This document shows positions 13,538 through 24,589 of a stretch of 64,000 nucleotides of DNA, in pieces. The DNA lies in the NCBI GenBank assembly GCA_030998015.1, contig JARWMV010000003.1, positions 1-64,000 of the forward strand, written 5' to 3'. The DNA is from Ceratorhiza oryzae-sativae. Taxonomy: Eukaryota > Basidiomycota > Agaricomycetes > Cantharellales > Ceratobasidiaceae. The position numbers and the translations under genes are program-made. The notes beneath the pieces were generated by a model. The model was not told where the DNA came from, did not search any database, and saw only the letters and a program-made list of their open reading frames with translations. The stretch's first letter is position 1, and each line of letters starts with the position of its first letter.

Positions 13538-14555
13538 CTGATGGTCCTCTTATATACTTCACTTGATACCAGCAGATCTTTCAAGCAAACCATTGTACAT
13601 TTGAATGTACTACATACACAGTAAGCTTCTACAGCACACAGTGCCTAACACCACATTCATGACAGGGTGTCCCAGAGGTGGGAATGCTTTGGACAGCACA
13701 GCATGTCTAAGTACCTGGCATGCACGAGCCAGCCTGCCAGTATGGGAATTTCTCCAAACACAGCACCCTGTCTCCAAAGCATTGCTTCAGAGAACAGACC
13801 CTTTCTCCCATGTGATAGAAGCAAAGGGGAGAAACCTTCTCTAAGGAGATTCTCCTTCTCCTTGCCAACCCTACTTGGAGCAAGGAGCAAGTTGTCATGT
13901 GACCCAGGCACTTAACATGTCACCTGACCTTGGTGCTTATAGTGGTTACCTAACTTGCTCCTGCAATTCTCTCCATTGTAACTTGGAGCAAGGGGCAAGT
14001 TATCATGTGACCTCAGTGCTTAAATCACATGACCCTTGGACCTTGTGCAGCTCTGTAAGATTCAGAGCCACAACAACCCTAAGAGTGACTTACTTAATAC
14101 TTGTTTACACCACATGTGACCAATAACATACTGCAGACTGTGGAATAGTCTGACTCATACTTTGAAGGGTATATAACTCATCAAAAGCAAGCCTGTGGAC
14201 CCCAGCTTGCTTTATCTTGTCCACCACAGGGACCTTGACCATACACTGTAGAATAACACACACAATAGATAGAAATAGACAACACAACCAACATAGCCAC
14301 TACTTAAGGAAGACCAATGGATAGTAAACAGGGGGTCTCAACATCAAGTTATTAGTGTTCAAAGTCAGAACTTTGATTGCTGCAAGCAGTTTTGTCCTAA
14401 ATTGTATCATACAATGCTATACCTGTCCTAGTCAATGTTCTGCATGGTTACTTGTCACTCCAGGAAAAAACCTGGACAAGAACAGCAACAGTGGCTTGGG
14501 GGCTAGACTTTTTCATTAAATCCAAAACACAGTCTTTTGCAGTCCAATATACTCC

Positions 14556-15009
14556 TGTCATGACCTGACATGCCTATATTCACCATATAATATTTTCTCA
14601 AATTATTACAATTTTTAGGAACATTTTCAAAACACACTTTCCTTTTATGGGACAACTGTATCATGTGACTCATGGAATGTTCCAGACTACTTACCAAGAT
14701 GTATTTCAACCCTGATGTGAAATTCTGCAGCTCCACAGCAGCTTCTATCACTTAGCAATATGACTCATAGTATAGTTGTGCTTGTTTTGATGTGGCTTGA
14801 AGATTGTATATAAACCAGGTCAAGTTTGACAAGGTCTCCTCACAAACTTGACCTCCTTGTCAATTACAAGTCTTGTTCTTTCTTGCTCACTGTCTTGCAA
14901 TGTATCACTGTTGCCCTTACCCCCCTTGTTGCCACTGCCAAGTTGTTTCCAGGCTCTGCCCTTGTGATATAAGGCATCCACACTGTCACTTGACTTGTTG
15001 CTGATGACA
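14556..15009 (+). mobile_element. Solo LTR 3, with ACTCC target duplication
   Basis: A 454-bp unit starting TGTCATGACC and ending GCTGATGACA, so its ends form the short inverted pair TGTCAT/ATGACA. The 5-mer ACTCC flanks both sides (14551-14555 and 15010-15014). It contains TATATAAACCAGG, then AACTTGACCTCCTTG. It is the same family as LTR 2, in the opposite orientation. The minus-strand open frame across 14820-15101 overlaps this LTR and is not a gene. Confidence 0.87.
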
Positions 15010-15014
15010 ACTCC

Positions 15015-16040
15015 ATTTGATTCACACTGCTCCTTGCATTCTAACATGCACATTTTCATCTCTCTTGGACATGTTTCTGGTGTCCTATGTGCATTTTTCA
15101 TTCAGGCTCTCAAAAGTTTATCATCTGTCAATCTCTAGCACCTAACTGGCAGTACTTTTGCAAAGCATTGTAAATTTGCCTGACCACCTGTTTGGGTGCA
15201 TATATTTCATACAAAGACTACACTCAGGGACTAGTTTGCTTAAACACATTGGGCAAGCATCAGGTATTTCAAGTTACCTGCTTAGCTAGACAGGGATATT
15301 TTGTAATTTATGAATGGACTTTGGGAAATGATCCATGGATTGTTTGGATAATTGACCATTCTGCAGTGTGGACTCTTCAGTGTGCATACTCAAACTTGCT
15401 TTTTGGAGTGAGTGGCCAAAAATACTGACTATTTCACAATCTCACAATATCACTGGGGGTTTTGTTGGCCCTTTGGTGTGCCTCATGGGTGCATTGGTAG
15501 AAGAGTTTATCCAGATGAATGGCATCAAGCAATGTGCTTTTGGTGGCTTCGTTACTTCACGTGACAGGATGTGGTTCTTGTCGGCCATCCCAACACCCAA
15601 CACCGATCAGCCAATTTTCAAAAGCCGTCCCGAATCGTTTTAGAAACAACCGAGGGGCCTTCTCGCTGAGCCAATCCATTATTTCTCTCGGACATTGCGA
15701 GCGTATCCACGTGGCCAGTATCCCTGGATGTGGTTTTCCTTGTGATGATTAAATTTGATGGAAACTGCGGATTCAAAGCGACCGATTGTGCCTAGAAACA
15801 GGTCCATGGTAGTTCTCACCGTGTTGGCCAGCTGAGCAGCATCCTGGGACATCAAAACGCGGCACTGACCTGGGAATCTTGCTGCGGAATACCCTTGCGA
15901 CTATTTCGCTCGTGTCTGTGGACGAAACAGCGGGACCTTTTGTAAATGAGACTTTGTGATCGTCGCATTCTTACCGCTTTGGCGGGACCGATCGGCAAGC
16001 GTAGAGATTGTGCCTGGTGCTGATAGAAAACACGTGTGGG
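15015..16040. other. End of repeat block and GH71 upstream region
   Basis: From 15015 to about 15550 the sequence is CpG-poor and decayed. A minus-strand stretch reads CPMC...CSLC-like text in a broken frame, possibly an old transposon protein. From about 15560 composition is normal and no gene is seen before the GH71 promoter. Confidence 0.4.
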
Positions 16041-16048
16041 TATATAAT
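16041..16048 (+). promoter_or_regulatory. TATA box of the GH71 gene
   Basis: TATATAAT lies about 65-70 bases upstream of the ATG at 16111 and just after a CACGTG hexamer at 16031-16036. Assigned from sequence and spacing. Confidence 0.55.
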
Positions 16049-16110
16049 ATGGCCTCAATTGCCCTTCCATGCTTGCCCTTCCGATTTCAATCCCGAATTC
16101 TTCTGGGGCC

Positions 16111-17724
16111 ATGCTCGGGTGTATTCTTCCTTTCATATTGTCGTGTGCTATTGTCTCCGTAGCCCGCCCGATACTGGGGAAACGCGCTGATCCCAAGGCC
16201 GTGCGTACCTCCCTTTTTCAGATCGCTCAAATATTGATTATCATGAAGGTTTTTGCCCACGTCCTTGTTGGAAATACCTACAACTATACTCCTGAAGAAT
16301 GGGCCTCAGACATTACGACCGCTTACTCCAATGCGATCGATTCATTCGTCATGAACGTGGGCCGTGATGAATGGCAACCTGCTCAAGTCAAGTCTGCATA
16401 TGACGTCGCTGCGAGAGTCGCTCCTGACTTTAAACGTAGGCCACTTGAATTCGACATGAGTGTGACGATCTAACATCACCCCTCACAGTTTCGATCTCAC
16501 TCGACTTTAACTCATTGCCTTGTCAAACGGTCGCTGATGGGGAATACATCCTCGATAGTTTCATAAATCCCATCGCGAACCACACCCAGCGGTACCTCTA
16601 CCAGGGGAAAACGTTTTTGTCGACCTTTGGCGGTCAACAGTGCTTGTTTGGTCAAGAAGGTGCCGCCTCGGGGTTTCAGTGGTTGCTCAGTGGCGCCAAT
16701 GATCCAATATATTTCATCCCAAATATCCAGATTGGCGATGCTACTCAACTACAAACAACCTGGAGTTTTATTGACGGATACAGTGAGGATCAAGGCTCAA
16801 ATAACGTGGTCAAAGGCTAATCAATCCATACGTCAGAGTTGTGGAACGCCTGGCCCAAAACCAGCGCTGATGATACACAATGGGCTGATGACGCCTGGTG
16901 GATAAAAAATACTCCAATAGGCAAAGGCTATCTAACGATTGTCTCTCCGTGGTTTTTTATCCACCTCCCTGGCGGAGATGTGAGCTTAACTCTGACTTTT
17001 ACCTTATACTGCACTCACCTAGCAATGACAGCCGATGATCAAAAATCGCTACTTTCGCGGAGATAACTTTGAGTATCGCGCCCGTTGGCAACAGCTCATC
17101 GAATATCGTGACTCGCTCCCATTCGTCGAGATCGCATCGTGGAACGACTATGGCGAATCTCACTATATCGGCCCGATGACTGGCCTGGCTCCTGCTGGCG
17201 CAAACTATATTACGCCTCAGAACGACCATCAAGCCTGGATTGAATATACCAAGTACTATGCGATGTGGTGGAAGACTGGAGTCCCTCCAGTGATAGTCCT
17301 GGATAGGTTGTTCATGTGGGCTCGTCCGCACCCGAAGAATTCGGCCATTTGTTTGACAGATGAGGCCGGTCCAGTCAACAATGCCGAGTGGGCTGATGAT
17401 TTGCTTTACATATCGGGTAAGTTGCATTTGTTCGATACGATCGCCGGCCTTTTGCGAACCACGGACTGAAAGGAGATGCCGATAGTGTTTCTCAAGTCGC
17501 CAGCTCAAGTCACTTGCTACTCCGGAATCAGCAGCTCGGGCATCAAAACGCTTACTGCTGGCGTCAACGAGCTCACTATCCCACTTTCTGCAGGCAACGT
17601 TGGATGCGTAGTCACAAGACAGGGGTTGACGTTGATGAATTACGCCCCGATCGAGTTCACTTACTCACTCCAGCCAAGTATTTGCAACGTAAGGGCGTTT
17701 TCGTTATCGGGAACCTGGGACTAA
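16111..17724 (+). CDS. Secreted GH71 alpha-1,3-glucanase (mutanase)
   Basis: Glycoside hydrolase family 71, which cleaves alpha-1,3-glucan of fungal walls; likely used in wall remodelling or attack on other fungi. The ATG at 16111 gives a signal peptide (MLGCILPFILSCAIVSVARP) followed by a KR pro-site. An in-phase 48-bp intron with no stop (16201-16248) follows RADPKA and joins VFAHVLVGNTYNYT, the usual GH71 start. Then come NVGRDEW, FKLSISLDF, LSTFGGQQCLFG, YFIPNIQIGD, TIVSPWFF, YRARWQQLIEYRD, the hallmark WNDYGESHYIGP and MWARPHPKN. A beta-rich C-terminal region ends SLSGTWD. About five more short introns restore one continuous frame with no defect. A TATA box is present. It borders the transposon block but keeps normal composition. 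Confidence 0.92.
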
Positions 17725-19681
17725 TCCATGTACCCTGAGCAGATGAACGCTTGGACTGGAATGATGCACGCATGAACTCATATCGACATGAATACGATTG
17801 AAAGAGTCTTAATGAGCCGTATGGCAGCGATTGGGAGTTACGATAATGCCTATCATGATTATGAGGGATTGGGGGATACCAACGTATAGAAACGGGCATC
17901 GATGTTGCATGGTATACAGGCGTGGTAGAAAGACAAATTTTTTGATAGAAAAATTCAACGTGTGAGATCAATAAAGACCCCGGCGTGATAAATTTTCTGC
18001 TTCTGGGTTTCGACACCGTTTGTCGTTGATTTTCTGGCACAGGGGGGTTCATGTATGCGTGCTGAAACTGCCTATTCCATCCGGAGCGAGGAATCACTGA
18101 TGAGCGGATAGCAGGTTCAGATTCTTACCCAATGAGTCGTCGATAGCCATCACCTCGGTTACTAGCCGAGCCCATACCGTGTGCTGCGTCATCTCAATTC
18201 GGGTCGGATATTACCAGTTTGTATGGCTGGATTGCTCTCTGGGGGTTTATGTGGGTAAAACACTATTTCGTTGACGGCATAACGCACCAGCCGGGTCATC
18301 GACATTTGCAGAATGACTCGTTTTTTGGCTGTAGTTTCTACGTCGGCAACCACTCGAAACTGAAACCATGCTGGCCTTTTCAAATGCCGAGGCGGGAAAA
18401 AAGAAGTCACTCGCGGGTGAATATGGCTCCTAGAACGCGAGCTGGTAATTTGGAGAGGGTATCCTGAAGATGGAGCCCCATAAGCTATTCTAATAATAGC
18501 ACGCAGACTTGACGCTGGCTAGTGCTGAACATTCTTGAACAGATAGATTCAATGTGGAAACCCATAATAGGTGATTGGGATATGGACGGTAGGATTGAAT
18601 ATTGTGCAGCGGAAGCATCTGATCCAGCGCAGTGGAATTTGAGATCGGCCTGGGTTGATTGAATAGGATGGTTTGCGGTAGTGTTGCAGCTTGTCGACAC
18701 TTTCCTTCACCTCTATTAGTGATTTTTTGTGGTTGTTGACTTGAAATAGATGAATTACGGAAAAGGTTATAGCGTCTCGTAACAAAGGAGAGAGTGCTCG
18801 CCAGCGAGGTAAATGGTCGCTGCAGGCCCGAACGGAAGCCAGTCCCGATCAGGCGCGACCATACCGGAAAAACGTGGGGTCTCGATCGAGCCGATTTCCG
18901 TACTGTGATAAGAGTTAGGTTACTCGGCGCAATTGATCGTGGAATGAGCATCTCACCAGAGTCCGGTTGAGTAACATGACATAGGCGTCCTTTGAGTAGA
19001 ACGACAAGTTGGCAGAGTATAGATATATCCATTTCCCAGCCTCGTTCTCGGCCAGCGGAATAAAGTTTCGTTTCGAATCTAAAAATAGAAATTGGGACAG
19101 GAAATGGACGAAAAGTTGAGAACAGACGGACCGTAAACACACAGGACGTGTCCGGCAGAGATTTCCTCGGGGAGCCTCGAGGTTATCGCTCTGGCGTAGC
19201 TTTCTCCGTCGACGACATACTCGACGCCTTGAAACTCGCACGGAATCCGGAACGCCAAATTGAATCGCTTGGGTTTGGTCGTGGTTTGAACGCGTAAAAC
19301 TTGGGTTTTTCGTTTAAAGGAAGGAATAAGGCTCAGAGCGGTCGAGGTGAGAGAGACGGAGAGGGGGAAAGGGATAGAGTGAACCATGGTCGTCGACAAG
19401 TTGACGTTTGTGCGATCACGTGGTATGCCACGAGGAAGGACGTCATGGTGGCGCTCGCCTCGTGTCGGCAGCGGGCGGTGTGACGGCTTGTGCGGTGCGA
19501 GGCGTGGAGTGTGCGAGGCGGAGAATGACTTGCGCGACGAGCAATGGCCGCGAGGTGAGCAGCCGGGCGCATCCGGAGCGCCGATCGTGGGAGACGGACG
19601 CGTGACCGGTGGCTGTGTGCGCACGCCATCGGTTCGTGAGCATGGCGGGCTTCGGCGTGTCGGACTTGGCTGCTGACCACG
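17725..19681. other. Intergenic region
   Basis: About 2 kb without a supported gene. Open frames on the minus strand (17657-18097, 18490-19140) show no motif. The last 400 bases become GC-rich, as expected for the promoter of the lyase/kinase gene; the long minus-strand frame across 19079-19942 is a shadow of that GC-rich stretch. Confidence 0.4.
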
Positions 19682-22644
19682 ATGTCTGGCTCGCCGCCCT
19701 ACGTGCTCGAGACGCCCGTGCCCGACTCGCCCACGACGCGGCGGCGCGCGTACCACTTCTCGACCCAGTGCGCGACGGTCGAGAACCCCGGGCAGAAGGA
19801 CCAGTATGGCTCCAGCTCCGTCCCCATATACCAGACCGCGACCTTCAAGGGCATGGGCGGCGCGTACGACTATTCTCGCAGCGGCAACCCAACCCGGAGC
19901 CATCTCGAGCACCATCTCGCCAAAATATCCAGTGCGAATCACGCGTTTGCCGTCTCGAGCGGGATGGCCGCTCTCGACATCATCACCCGCCTGCTCAAGC
20001 CCGGAGACGAGGTCATCGCCGGCGACGACCTATATGGTGGCACCAACCGGCTGCTCAACTATCTCAAGACCCACTCGGGTGTCACCGTCCACCACATTGA
20101 CACCACAAATCCAGACTCGCTCCGGCCAGTTCTCTCCGACAAGACGACGTTGGTCTTGCTCGAGAGCCCGACGAATCCGCTACTCAAAATCGCAGATCTT
20201 TCTTTGCTTGCTTCCACTGTTCTGCGACCGCCCCCAACGCCCTTGTCGTCGTCGACAACACCATGATGAGTCCCTATCTCCAGCGGCCGCTCGAGCACGG
20301 CGCGCACATCGTCTACGACTCGGGCACCAAGTACCTCTCCGGCCATCATGATCTCATGGCAGGAGTCATCGTCTGCAACCGGGACGATATCGCCAAGCAG
20401 ATAGCATTTACCATCAATTCGGTCGGCAATGCCCTCGCTCCCGTCGACGCATTTTTGCTTTTGCGAGGCATCAAGACTCTCGCGATTCGGATGGATCGGC
20501 AACAAGCGACAGCCAGACTGGTTGCCAGCCACCTTCACTCGCTCGGCTTCCAGGTGTTTTATCCCGGCTTGACTGATCACCCAGGCCGAGCGATCCACGA
20601 AAAGCTCGCGGCCGGACCGGGTGCCGTCCTGAGCTTTGTCACCGGCGACAAGGCCCTCAGCGAACGCATCGTCGGCGCGACTCGCCTCTGGGGAATCAGC
20701 GTCAGCTTTGGTGCCGTCAACTCGCTCATCAGCATGCCATGCCTCATGAGCCACGCATCCATCGACTCGGCCACCCGTGCCGCCCGAGGACTGCCTGAGG
20801 ATTTGATCCGGCTCTGTGTCGGGATCGAGGACCCCACGGATTTGATCGAGGATCTGGACGAAGCGCTGCTGGAAGCCGGTGCAATCGTAATGGACAGTGC
20901 TGGAGCCTATATCCGCGTACGAAGGGGGGAGATGGGCATGATCGGTCGCGCCGTCGAGAAACTCGGGCAGGCCGTGGAGGGAATGGGCTTGACGACTGGC
21001 GAAAAGACACCGAGTCAGGCGGACCGACCTTGGCTGGTTAGCGCTCCCGGCAAGGTCATTTTGTTTGGCGAGCATGCGGTTGTGCATGGTGTGGTGCGTG
21101 TGACATCTGTTTCGAGCGCATTTTCTCATTGTCTTCATTGCCAATAATCGGGCTATCCCTTACAGACCGCGATCGCCGCCGCTGTGGACCTCCGATGCTA
21201 TGCCCTTACAACCCCCCTCCACTCTCACAGTATCTCCCTCACCCTCTCCGATCTCAACGCTCCGACCTTGACCTGGGACATTGACACCCTCCCATGGGAA
21301 GCGGTATCGGCCGTCGGCACACTTGCAGGGACACCAGGGCCAGTTGTACTCGATGCGCGACTTGTCACCGCCCTCGAAACAATTTTGGATGCCGGAAAGC
21401 TTGAGGGGCGAGTTCGAGGGGCGGCACTAGCATTTTTGTATTTGTACATGTCGATGGGTGGGGGTGATGTCCGGTGAGATCAGTTCAGTATCACAAGAAC
21501 CCATCTGATCGCATTCCGTAGCCCGAGTTTTAACATTACGACTCGCTCTGCATTGCCCATTGGAGCTGGCCTCGGCTCATCCGCGTCGTATAGTGCTGCG
21601 GTTGCTACAGCTCTTCTTCTCCTGTACTCTCGCTTGTCCCTCCCATCCGAACCAGCTCCAACTACCACCACCTCCGAATCCGACCCCGCACCTGCCCATA
21701 TCCACATCTCCCACTCGGGTCGACGAGCCCTCCCCCAATCCTTTGCTGCCGAAGCCAACGCCTGGGCATTTGTCGCCGAGACGGTCCTTCACGGCAACCC
21801 AAGTGGTGTGGACAATACCGTTGCCGTCTTTGGTGGTGGCCTTGGGTTTACTCGACCTGGTTTTGGAGAGAGAAAGGGTGTGGAACTCATCCCTGCGTAC
21901 GTACTTGAATCATTTTTGCCTAGAAAGAGGCTAATATGCGCTGGCGGGACAGGTTCAAAAGCGTTCGATTTTTGCTCACAGACTCCAAGGTCCCGAGGGA
22001 TACGAAAAAGTTGGTTGCGGGCGTAGGAAAAATGAAAGAGGAGCAACCCGAGCTCGTGGGTGAGATTCTACGGCGCATTCAAGCGATCAGTGACGAGGCT
22101 GGACGCGCATTGGGAGATCCAGAACTGCCAAGGAGCGCCATGTTGAGCGGTCTCGAGGTACGTTCGAGTCTGACTGAACGGGGGGGGGATCTAATACAGA
22201 ATCAATTGTTCTAGGCGCTGATGGATGAGAATCATACGCATCTTGTCACTCTGGGTGTATCCCATCCCGTGCTCGAGGAGATCAAGAACATTACTGGAGG
22301 GGAAAACTACAAGCTACATACGAAGCTTACCGGTGCCGGTGGTGGTGGATGCGCGGTTACCTTGATTCCAGATGGCAAGTTTCCTCCAAGGTTATCCGAA
22401 TTTCATACTTATTATATGATTAGACTTCACCGAGGGCAAGATGAAGTCTCTGCTGGCCGACCTTCGTGCGAGTGGATTTGAGCCCTATAGTACAGCAATT
22501 GGAGGGAGTGGATTGGGCGTTTTCCATCCTCATGCTGAAAATGCTGCAGCAGAGACGAGCGCCCTCGGCGAATCGTTTGAAAAGATTGATGCGCCAAGAT
22601 TAGGCACATGGGCTGACGAATCGGGCCGGTGGCTATATGTGTAA
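19682..22644 (+). CDS. STR3-ERG12: Cystathionine beta-lyase fused in frame to mevalonate kinase
   Basis: The N-terminal half (about 435 residues) is a PLP-dependent Cys/Met-metabolism enzyme: IYQTATFKG, YDYSRSGNPTR, SSGMAALD, DDLYGGTNRL, VLLESPTNP, VVVDNTMMSPYLQ, the PLP-lysine motif SGTKYLSGHHD, and VGIEDPTDLIEDL. It converts cystathionine to homocysteine in methionine synthesis. The frame runs with no stop through about 35 linker residues into WLVSAPGKVILFGEHAVVHG, the first GHMP motif of mevalonate kinase. Splicing then recovers PIGAGLGSSAS, ETVLHGNPSGVDNT, TDSKVPRDTK and KLTGAGGGGCA, ending GRWLYV. One intron uses a GC donor (GCAAGT near 22374). A one-base slip is apparent near 20221, where VHATAPNAL would need one extra base. 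A separate kinase start at the Met of MGLTTGEK (about 20982) is possible. Domain identities are secure; whether one polypeptide is made is not. Confidence 0.85.
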
Positions 22645-22774
22645 CAGTATGTTTTGGAATTCATAATATGCTATGTTTCGGTATCGTACCATGAAATTCG
22701 TCGTGCAATATCAGATGGTTCGGACACTTTGGTGATACACGAGTAATCTAGGAAGGTCATTTGTTCGCGATTTA

Positions 22775-23190
22775 GATACCTTGCCCGGCACGAAAGCTGA
22801 GATTGATAGGGTGCAAAGCAAGTTTGTTGGCAGGCGATTCATTCGGCTGGAGGGGGGAACAGTGGTGACAAATGTAGGAGTGTAAGCTACGCGACAACAT
22901 GACTCAGCGTGATCTCGAGATATGCGAGGAAGAATGCGCAGTTGACGTTTCTATCCGTATGCCAGACAGCTCTTCCAGACAAGGTGGTGCACCTGGTGGC
23001 AGACCTATTGATGGCTGGCTATTCAGATGTGATAGCGACTATGTGGTCCATCCACGATGGAGACGCACGTATTTATAGCGATCGAGTCGTTGTATGCGTA
23101 TCACCTATGAAATATATTATTATTCAACATGCGCTGGCAGAAATACATGAAAAAAAGGCAAATGTATGCTTCGTTCCTTCGCGATTCGCA
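22775..23190 (+). pseudogene. CHAT-domain protease fragment
   Basis: Caspase-like CHAT remnant. Pieces in shifting frames read LPGTKAEIDRVQSKF, then AQLTFLSVCQTALPDKVVHL, LLMAGYSDVIATMWSIHDGD and ALAEIHEKK. The SVCQTA segment is the usual position of the CHAT catalytic Cys (SACQTA), and the Cys is retained. The upstream TPR-rich body and catalytic His region typical of basidiomycete TPR-CHAT proteins are absent. It begins about 130 bp after the mevalonate kinase stop, so it is an isolated decayed 3' end. Confidence 0.75.
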
Positions 23191-24589
23191 TTTTTGGAAA
23201 TACCACAACATTGTTCTATAAGCCAAATCAGCAACAAAGCTCTGCTAGGGGCATATAATCCTACCAATGTCGTGACCGACCCGATCATCTCGCCAGCCAA
23301 AGGATAAGCCCATGGTGCATGTAGAAGTAAATGTTACTATTATCGACCCGTTGCTTCCTAACACTCGTAAAGTGGTCACAGGTGTTCGGGTTGCCTGCGT
23401 AGCACGGGGCGAAGTGGAGCTAGCTGTCATCATACTCAACAAAACCCCCATTCTCTACGCTAGAGCAGGCTCATGCGCCCACCCGGGTTCTAACCGGAGC
23501 TACTCCACGGCTACCCCGGGCCACCGAGCATTAATGAGACCCCAAGTAGCCACGCAGACCTACTCTAGCTTATTTGGATAATCAGGTTTCCATTGAGCAG
23601 ACAAAAGAAACCAAACCGCTCATATTTATCGACAACGGAGAAATGTTCTAACAATCTCGGAGGTGTCGATAAAGTTTGGTTGCAATGCTTGGAGATTGCT
23701 GCGAACCACTAGGGAGGTCGTACGGCCACGCAAGGGGTGATAGAGGGGAATGAGGAGATATTTCAACTTGCGGAGTAGGATCGAACGCCTTTGGTATATA
23801 TTCAAGCCCCGTACATCAAAAATACATATGATTCCAGTACATCGGTTTATAAATAACGAAGTACAAGTCAAATGGGAAATTTGGCATACGTGCATCGCTC
23901 GATTAGGCTCTAAAGCTCTCGCTTAATGAGCACGAGCCCGGGGCAAGGCTGTGTCTCATGGCTCACGACCGATATCTTGAGCGCATGAGCTCGTTCAATA
24001 GTGCATTAGAAAGGGCTCTAAGACTCAAATTTTTGCGAGTCCGTCAGAAAAACGAGCGAGCACTACGATACACAGAAAATTTTACCGACGCATATAAGCG
24101 ATCGGTGCTGTACACCCAAGCCACCCCAAAACGGACCGAAATCCAGCACAACTGACATCCGCTTATGATAAATTCGAGCGGCTTGCAATAATGAGCGGTT
24201 ACCTGTGATGAACACGTGTAGCCACCGGCTCGTTTGTTGGGGTGCGGCAAGTGGTAGTGACTGATCAGCCCTGGCCTTGGCCGCGGATCCGAATTCGCAT
24301 ACCCGCTCTCATCTTTACAAAATTATACCCATCAAAATGCTTTCGTATGTAATCCGCTACACACTGGATCCAATATATGCTTATTATATTGGCATACCTC
24401 TACGTGGGCGCTACGGTCAAGCCGCGGTGAACCCCACAAAATTTGGAGAACGGGATCAACTCACATGAATTCATCGAGTGTATCGTCCCATTTGATCGGT
24501 GGAGAGAGGAAGAGTACGAAGTCCCCAACCCTTGTTCATATGAACGTTTATTTTAATTATTAGTGCCATGTCTACGTAACCATTTCAAA
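23191..24589. other. Intergenic region
   Basis: No supported gene. Moderately AT-rich sequence with scattered short open frames on both strands and no motif. It may include more of the decayed CHAT gene to about 23300. Confidence 0.4.

Larger units (their letters stand above)
10860..14330 (-). mobile_element. hAT-type DNA transposon remnant with subterminal inverted repeats
   Basis: A broken hAT transposase (separate entry) lies between two inverted copies of a several-hundred-bp sequence: about 10880-11460 on the left and 13890-14320 on the right. Matching landmarks are TTAAGTAGTGGCTA at both outer edges, the AGCTTGCTTTATCTTGTC stretch and the 100-bp tandem unit. Many differences between the arms are C-to-T or G-to-A at CpG, the right arm being the decayed one. 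The exact ends and the expected 8-bp target duplication could not be fixed. Long subterminal repeats around a hAT transposase fit transposase-binding arrays, which is inference. Confidence 0.6.
8610..15560. other. CpG-depleted transposon-rich block
   Basis: Base composition changes sharply here. CpG almost disappears for about 7 kb, TpG and CpA are abundant, and open frames are short and broken. CpG returns abruptly just after 15550 with TTCGTTACTTCACGTG. Within the block lie an inverted-repeat element, three solo LTRs and a hAT transposon remnant, listed separately. The one exception is about 10860-11470, which keeps many CpGs. The pattern is what cytosine methylation followed by deamination leaves in silenced repeats of Basidiomycota; that cause is inferred. 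Confidence 0.8.

Noticed and set aside
10420..15009. Apparent approximately 1-kb terminal inverted repeats around the hAT transposase
   Set aside because: The outer part of the symmetry comes from two separate solo LTRs with different target duplications in opposite orientation; only the inner part (10880-11460 and 13890-14320) can belong to the hAT element.
14820..15101. Minus-strand protein-like frame (SSDSVDALYHKGRAWKQ)
   Set aside because: It lies mostly inside solo LTR 3 and runs through its end, so it is fortuitous openness in CpG-free DNA.
19079..19942. 287-codon minus-strand frame
   Set aside because: It overlaps the start of the lyase coding region, is Arg/Pro-rich and has no motif; it is a GC shadow of the plus-strand gene.
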